Assembly: GCA_020354155.1 (NCBI GenBank)
Contig: CP070644.1
Span: 694,438-702,176 of the forward strand
Direction of reading: 5' to 3'
Origin: Nitrospiraceae bacterium
GTDB lineage: Bacteria > Nitrospirota > Thermodesulfovibrionia > UBA6902
DNA length: 7,739 bases
The stretch's first letter is position 1; each line of letters begins with the position of its first letter. This document shows, piece by piece, positions 4,427 through 7,739 of this stretch. The notes beneath the pieces are model-generated. The model worked only from the letters and a program-made list of their open reading frames with translations, ran no database searches and was not told the DNA's origin. A program made the position numbers and the translations under genes.

Positions 4427-6532
4427 TACCTTCCATGCCGTGCCGTCACTTTTGTCTTCAAGGATAATGCCAATTTCATCCAGCTCTTTCCTGACAGCAT
4501 CAGCAGCTTCCCAGTTCTTCTGTTTTCTGGCCTCCTGGCGCTCCTCTATTTTCTGAAGGAGATCATCTTCGGAGAGTTCTATTTTCTTTATCGCAATTAA
4601 CGACCTGTACCATTCAACAGGGGTCTTGTTGAATATGTTCAGTATGCCTCCCACCTCTGCAAGGAGTTCTTTCGTTCTTGCTACCAGGTCCTTCGCCTTC
4701 TGCCCGGAGGGCTTTGAATCAAGGAACCTGTTCACCTCACGAATCAGTTCAAAGATGAAACCCAGCGCTGAGGCGGTATTGAAATCATCATCCATGGCAT
4801 GATGAAATTTGTCCTTGAATGAAGAGAGCAGCCCGACAAGTTCTTCAGACTGGGGAAGCTTCTCTTTTGCGCCCGCACTCTCAAGAAAATCCCCAATCCT
4901 GAGTACTGTTGTATAGTAACGGTCTATTGACAGTTCAGCCTCATTTAATTGTACATCCGAGAATTCTATGGGACTCCTGTAATGTGCTGACAGGAGAAAG
5001 TACCGTACAACCTCCGGCTCATATTTATCGAGTATTTCCTTGATGGTGAAAAAATTACCCAGTGATTTTGACATCTTTTCCTTGTCAACGGTAATAAAGC
5101 CGTTGTGCATCCAGTACTTTACAAAAGGCTTGTCAGAATAGGCCTCGCTCTGGGCGATTTCATTTTCGTGATGAGGGAAAATCAGGTCTGCCCCCCCTCC
5201 GTGGATATCAAAACTCTCACCAAGGTATTTTGAGGACATGGCTGTACATTCAATATGCCATCCCGGTCTGCCCTTTCCCCAGGGGCTCTCCCACCACGGC
5301 TCTCCCTCTTTCGATGACTTCCATAAAGCAAAATCAAGGGGGCTCTTCTTTCTTTCATCGATATCCACCCGTGCTCCGGACAGAAGATCATCGACATTCT
5401 TTTTTGAGAGCTTTCCGTACCCGGAAAACTTGCTGACCTCGAAATAAACGTCACCGTCAACAGGATAGGCATACCCTTTCTCAATCAGGACTTCAATCGC
5501 TTCTATCATTTCGCTAATATGGTCAGTTGCATTGGGCTGAAGGTCAGCACTGCTCACTCCAAGGAGATCCATGTCCCTGTAATACTCGTTTGCATATTTC
5601 TTTGCAACCGCATCAGTTGATGTCCCATCCTGTGCAGCCCGGGCAATGATCTTGTCGTCAATGTCGGTAATATTTCTCACATGGGTAACTTTATACCCCC
5701 GGTACCGCAGGTATCTTTTTATGATGTCAAACACAATGGCACTGCGGGCATGTCCAAGATGGCAAACGTCATAGGCCGTGATTCCGCATACGTACATGTT
5801 GACTTTCCCTGGTGTGAGAGGAACAAAATTCTCCTTCTTTCCGCTCATCGTGTTAAAAACCTTTATCATCTCTCCTTTGCCTTCCAAAACTCCTATTCTC
5901 CTTTCGAGTTCAGAAATATATGACTTCATTTCCTCAAACCTGTCGTCAACAGGGTCAGGCAGATGCACGTGGTCAAGCATTTCTACCGGCCCTTCATCAA
6001 GGATCTTGACGATCCTCTTCTTGATCACCCTGCCGGGAACGCCGACAACTATTGAGTTTTTCGGCACTGAATGAAGCACTACCGAATTAGCTCCAATCTT
6101 TACATGATTGCCGATTTTGATTGCGCCAAGTACCTTTGCGCCAGCCCCAACAACAACGTGACTTCCTAACGTTGGATGTCTTTTCCCTTTTTCCTTGCCT
6201 GTTCCTCCAAGCGTAACACCCTGATAGAGGAGAACGTTTTCTCCTATTTCTGTTGTCTCACCAATAACCACACCCATCCCGTGGTCAATAAAAAATCCCC
6301 CGCCAATCTTTGCACCGGGATGTATTTCTATCCCGGTAACAATCTTTGCAATCTGGGAAAATAAACGGGGAAAGAGGGGGATCCCCGCCTTCCACAGTAA
6401 ATGATTAATCCTGTGAAATATAATTGCATGCAGTCCTGAATAGGAGACAATGACCTCAAGTTTGCTTTTGGCAGCCGGGTCCATTGCAAAAACAGTTTTA
6501 AAATCATGCCTTATGTCATCCCAGAGACTCAT
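4415..6532 (-). CDS. Fused serine O-acetyltransferase / cysteinyl-tRNA synthetase
   Basis: One 705-codon frame encodes two complete enzymes. Residues 1-195 are a CysE of the short EpsC type without the long N-terminal domain of E. coli CysE. It has a left-handed beta-helix, [11 protein letters not shown] at 67-77, active-site [10 protein letters not shown] at 83-92 (H84) and KRHP at 117-120 (H119), and makes O-acetylserine from serine and acetyl-CoA. Residues 197-220 form a charged helical tail that acts as linker. Residues 222-705 (484 aa, normal length) are CysS: HIGH-type HLGH at 258-261, zinc ligands C249, C429, H454 and E458, KMSKS at 486-490, DALR helices near 575-600 and the usual C-terminal [11 protein letters not shown]. 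Both active sites look intact. The start fits the EpsC N-terminus but has no Shine-Dalgarno; a TATAAT lies 7 nt upstream. Separate adjacent cysE and cysS genes are common, for example in Bacillus. A one-base sequence error at the junction remains possible. Confidence 0.9.
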   Translation of the reverse strand: MSLWDDIRHDFKTVFAMDPAAKSKLEVIVSYSGLHAIIFHRINHLLWKAGIPLFPRLFSQIAKIVTGIEIHPGAKIGGGFFIDHGMGVVIGETTEIGENVLLYQGVTLGGTGKEKGKRHPTLGSHVVVGAGAKVLGAIKIGNHVKIGANSVVLHSVPKNSIVVGVPGRVIKKRIVKILDEGPVEMLDHVHLPDPVDDRFEEMKSYISELERRIGVLEGKGEMIKVFNTMSGKKENFVPLTPGKVNMYVCGITAYDVCHLGHARSAIVFDIIKRYLRYRGYKVTHVRNITDIDDKIIARAAQDGTSTDAVAKKYANEYYRDMDLLGVSSADLQPNATDHISEMIEAIEVLIEKGYAYPVDGDVYFEVSKFSGYGKLSKKNVDDLLSGARVDIDERKKSPLDFALWKSSKEGEPWWESPWGKGRPGWHIECTAMSSKYLGESFDIHGGGADLIFPHHENEIAQSEAYSDKPFVKYWMHNGFITVDKEKMSKSLGNFFTIKEILDKYEPEVVRYFLLSAHYRSPIEFSDVQLNEAELSIDRYYTTVLRIGDFLESAGAKEKLPQSEELVGLLSSFKDKFHHAMDDDFNTASALGFIFELIREVNRFLDSKPSGQKAKDLVARTKELLAEVGGILNIFNKTPVEWYRSLIAIKKIELSEDDLLQKIEERQEARKQKNWEAADAVRKELDEIGIILEDKSDGTAWKVRVG
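5867..5876 (-). promoter_or_regulatory. Relict or active internal start of cysS inside the fusion
   Basis: On the minus strand AGGAG (5876-5872) stands 2 nt before an in-frame ATG (5869-5867) at codon 222. The protein from there (MIKVFNT...) begins exactly where free-standing CysS proteins begin. The SD spacing is shorter than optimal, though GGAAGG lies 10 nt upstream. A separate CysS of 484 residues could be made here in addition to the fusion. The +1 frame reads TGA TAA across the same ATG (5868-5863). Confidence 0.45.
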
Positions 6533-6539
6533 AGCAGGT

Positions 6540-6545
6540 ATTATA
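6540..6545 (-). promoter_or_regulatory. -10 box placed for a leaderless cysE-cysS mRNA
   Basis: On the minus strand a perfect TATAAT (6545-6540) is followed by 7 nt and then the ATG at 6532. At normal -10 to start spacing, transcription would begin on or next to the A of the start codon. No Shine-Dalgarno exists in between, and no clear -35 hexamer is visible 16-18 bp upstream. Confidence 0.45.
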
Positions 6546-6559
6546 CACCATGATATCCA

Positions 6560-6639
6560 CAGATTTCGCAGATTGTAAAGATTTCAATATTCCCTGTTCT
6601 CCAGCTGTCTTTTATTTCCTCTGTAATCTGTGAAATCTG
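6560..6639. repeat. 15-bp near-perfect inverted repeat between yajQ and cysE
   Basis: CAGATTTCGCAGATT (6560-6574) and AATCTGTGAAATCTG (6625-6639) are complementary at 14 of 15 positions, the exception being a G-T wobble, with 50 nt between them. Each arm also holds a tandem CAGATT motif. It fills most of the 119-bp gap between the two minus-strand genes. No T run follows, so it is not a standard terminator. A dispersed palindromic repeat or a processing site are the likelier readings. Confidence 0.6.
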
Positions 6640-6651
6640 CCGATTCAGTAA

Positions 6652-7149
6652 CTATCTGTAATTTACAAACTGAATATGAATGCCAAGGTCTTTTTCCTTG
6701 AGCAATGACATGACCTGCTGTAAATCATCAATCTTCTTTGCCTTGACCCTGAGTTGGTCTTTCTGTATCTCCGACTGAACCTTGAGCTTGGTATTTTTAA
6801 TAATCTTCACAATCTCCTTCGCCTTTTCTGCCGGTATGCCCTGCTGGAGTGCAACAGTCTGCCTGACTGTACTTCCTGCCGCATCCTCAATCTTTCCATA
6901 GGTTAATGCCTTGAGCGGCACCTTCCGTTTGATCAGCTTTGCCTCAAGTATGTCCACAACACTCTTGATCTTATATTCATCATCAGATGTAATGACAATC
7001 TCGTTTTTGCCCTGATCAAGCTCTATGTTGCTTTTGCTGTTTTTAAAATCAAACCGCTGCCCGATCTCCTTCATCGACTGATGAATTGCATTTAATATTT
7101 CCTGAAGATCAACCTTGCTCACTACATCAAATGAATGCTCACTTGCCAT
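6652..7149 (-). CDS. yajQ: YajQ-family nucleotide-binding protein (DUF520)
   Basis: A 165-residue cytosolic protein of normal family length. The N-terminal signature FDVVSKVDLQEILNAIHQ (7-24), RFDFKNSKSNIEL (32-44) and the terminal RVKAKKIDDLQQVMSLLKEK...IQFVNYR (134-165) match YajQ along its length, with two ferredoxin-like halves. E. coli YajQ binds nucleotides or RNA, and a Xanthomonas homologue is reported as a c-di-GMP-responsive transcription co-factor; which applies here is unknown. The start is well supported by AGGAGG seven bases before the ATG. It runs in the same direction as the cysE-cysS fusion, 119 bp away, but the promoter-like TATAAT and inverted repeat between them suggest separate transcription. 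Confidence 0.93.
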   Translation of the reverse strand: MASEHSFDVVSKVDLQEILNAIHQSMKEIGQRFDFKNSKSNIELDQGKNEIVITSDDEYKIKSVVDILEAKLIKRKVPLKALTYGKIEDAAGSTVRQTVALQQGIPAEKAKEIVKIIKNTKLKVQSEIQKDQLRVKAKKIDDLQQVMSLLKEKDLGIHIQFVNYR

Positions 7150-7208
7150 ATGCCTGCCTCCTTTCAGTATATTCAGGGTCTATGTAAAAGCAGCCCTGTG
7201 TCATTGTC

Positions 7209-7237
7209 CTCATAAAATGGTCAACTATACGTATCAA
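7209..7237 (-). promoter_or_regulatory. Candidate sigma-70 promoter for yajQ
   Basis: On the minus strand TTGATA (7237-7232), a 17-bp spacer and TATGAG (7214-7209) match consensus at 5 and 4 of 6 positions. Transcription would begin near 7202, about 50 nt before the ATG. Confidence 0.4.
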
Positions 7238-7246
7238 ATGCCCTGA

Positions 7247-7298
7247 ATTCCCCGATCATTCATCTTTATCGTACTAAGGAGAATGAAAGTCGGGGAAT
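7247..7298. repeat. REP-like palindrome with ATTCCCCGA / TCGGGGAAT arms
   Basis: ATTCCCCGA (7247-7255) is perfectly complementary to TCGGGGAAT (7290-7298). The adjoining TCATTC (7256-7261) pairs with GAATGA (7281-7286) after a 3-nt bulge, leaving a 19-nt loop. Read on the minus strand the edges are GTCATTCCCCGA...TCGGGGAATTCAG, which resembles dispersed GTCATTCCC...GGGAAT-C-CAG palindromes seen in many bacterial genomes. Copy number here is unknown. Confidence 0.65.
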
Positions 7299-7328
7299 GA
7301 CATCTGTGAAAAAAATGCAATTTATACA

Positions 7329-7357
7329 TAGACACATTTTATCCATAAAATTATATA
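7329..7357 (+). promoter_or_regulatory. Candidate sigma-70 promoter for the FKBP gene
   Basis: TAGACA (7329-7334), a 17-bp spacer and TATATA (7352-7357) match consensus at 5 and 4 of 6 positions. The leader would be about 130 nt. A weaker alternative nearer the gene is TTGAAT (7425-7430) with TTTATC (7448-7453), also 17 bp apart. Confidence 0.35.
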
Positions 7358-7493
7358 TGAAACTCTTATTTTAATCCCGGCCTCATCACTGACGTATGAA
7401 TTAATGTACATTTTTATGTTAATGTTGAATTAGTTGCTCTAAAGAAGTTTATCGCTGTTTTCCTGAAATTACTTATCCGGAGGAGTGAACGTT

Positions 7494-7739
7494 ATGCAGG
7501 GATTGAGAGTTATTGTATATTTTTTGGGGATACTCCTGTTGTCTGTTGCAATCAGTGTTTCCACCCCCTATGCAGAGAAACGGGGCAGAGTAAAAACACC
7601 ATCGGTGTCCCAGGGGAAAACAGTTTTTATGGAGTATACGTTTAAGCTGGATGATAATACTGTCGTCGAGTCAAGCGTTGAGGGAAAGCCCTTTAGTTTT
7701 GTTCCCGGAGAACGTCAAATTGTACCCGGGCTTGAGAAA
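7494..7739 (+). CDS. Exported FKBP-type peptidyl-prolyl isomerase, N-terminal part
   Basis: The frame starts at ATG 7494 with GGAGGAG eight bases upstream and runs open to the window edge, giving 82 residues. Residues 1-27 look like a Sec signal peptide: R5, a hydrophobic core VIVYFLGILLLSVAISV, and a likely cleavage after PYA. From residue 41 the sequence GKTVFMEYTFKLDDNTVVES followed by GKPFSFVPGERQIVPGLEK is the start of an FKBP domain of the SlyD-like type, where 'Y-x-L-x-D/G' and 'PGLE' are landmarks. Such proteins catalyse proline cis-trans isomerisation or act as chaperones, here probably in the periplasm. The insert-in-flap and C-terminus are outside the window. Confidence 0.85.
   Translation, partial: MQGLRVIVYFLGILLLSVAISVSTPYAEKRGRVKTPSVSQGKTVFMEYTFKLDDNTVVESSVEGKPFSFVPGERQIVPGLEK

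Larger units (their letters stand above)
7150..7493. other. 344-bp divergent intergenic region
   Basis: Separates the minus-strand yajQ from the plus-strand FKBP gene. It holds candidate promoters for each gene and one strong palindrome (7247-7298) between them. The part from about 7300 to 7480 is AT-rich. No reading frame or RNA gene is recognisable in it. Confidence 0.6.

Noticed and set aside
5182..5484. 100-codon minus-strand frame inside the CysS region
   Set aside because: Alternate-frame shadow of the synthetase, which has full motif support in its own frame.
6533..6651. T-box or other cysteine riboswitch upstream of the cysE-cysS fusion
   Set aside because: The gap is only 119 bp, has no T-box sequence or specifier-loop pattern, and the -10 box lies only 7 nt before the ATG, leaving no leader for a riboswitch.

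Overview
The window reads as ordinary chromosome of a free-living Gram-negative bacterium with moderate G+C (mid-40s % by eye, not computed). The mix of a MinD-type ATPase, a PilZ protein, YajQ, an exported FKBP isomerase and an EpsC-type serine acetyltransferase would fit Nitrospirota or a former deltaproteobacterial lineage, but this placement is a low-confidence inference.

Layout. 1-195 is the 3' end of a plus-strand gene that looks like the C-terminal domain of a U32-family peptidase. Its stop overlaps the stop of a convergent minus-strand two-gene operon: PilZ protein (1589-1164), then MinD/ParA-like ATPase (1154-192). From a divergent intergenic region with promoter-like sites on both strands, a small MscS channel (1872-2684) runs plus-strand and ends in a hairpin terminator. 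A MalK/UgpC-type ABC ATPase with no permease nearby follows (2785-3852). A 562-bp non-coding stretch (3853-4414) separates it from a convergent minus-strand gene. That stretch is packed with inverted repeats and is bracketed by a 13-bp direct repeat.

The most notable gene is at 6532-4415: one uninterrupted 705-codon frame with a complete serine O-acetyltransferase (CysE/EpsC type) followed by a complete cysteinyl-tRNA synthetase (CysS). The first committed step of cysteine synthesis and the use of cysteine in translation thus lie on one polypeptide. The junction keeps what looks like the ancestral cysS start: an SD-like AGGAG, an ATG, and off-frame tandem stops TGA TAA. This suggests fusion of a formerly overlapping cysE-cysS operon by a one-base change, or a one-base error in this sequence. 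A TATAAT box 7 nt before the fusion's ATG, with no Shine-Dalgarno, suggests a leaderless mRNA.

Upstream lie a minus-strand YajQ gene (7149-6652), a 344-bp divergent intergenic region with a REP-like palindrome, and the start of an exported FKBP-type peptidyl-prolyl isomerase (7494 to the window edge).

No tRNA, rRNA, CRISPR array, transposase or phage gene was seen. PilZ and YajQ both belong to families with c-di-GMP-binding members. Otherwise the genes look like separate housekeeping and envelope functions rather than one system.
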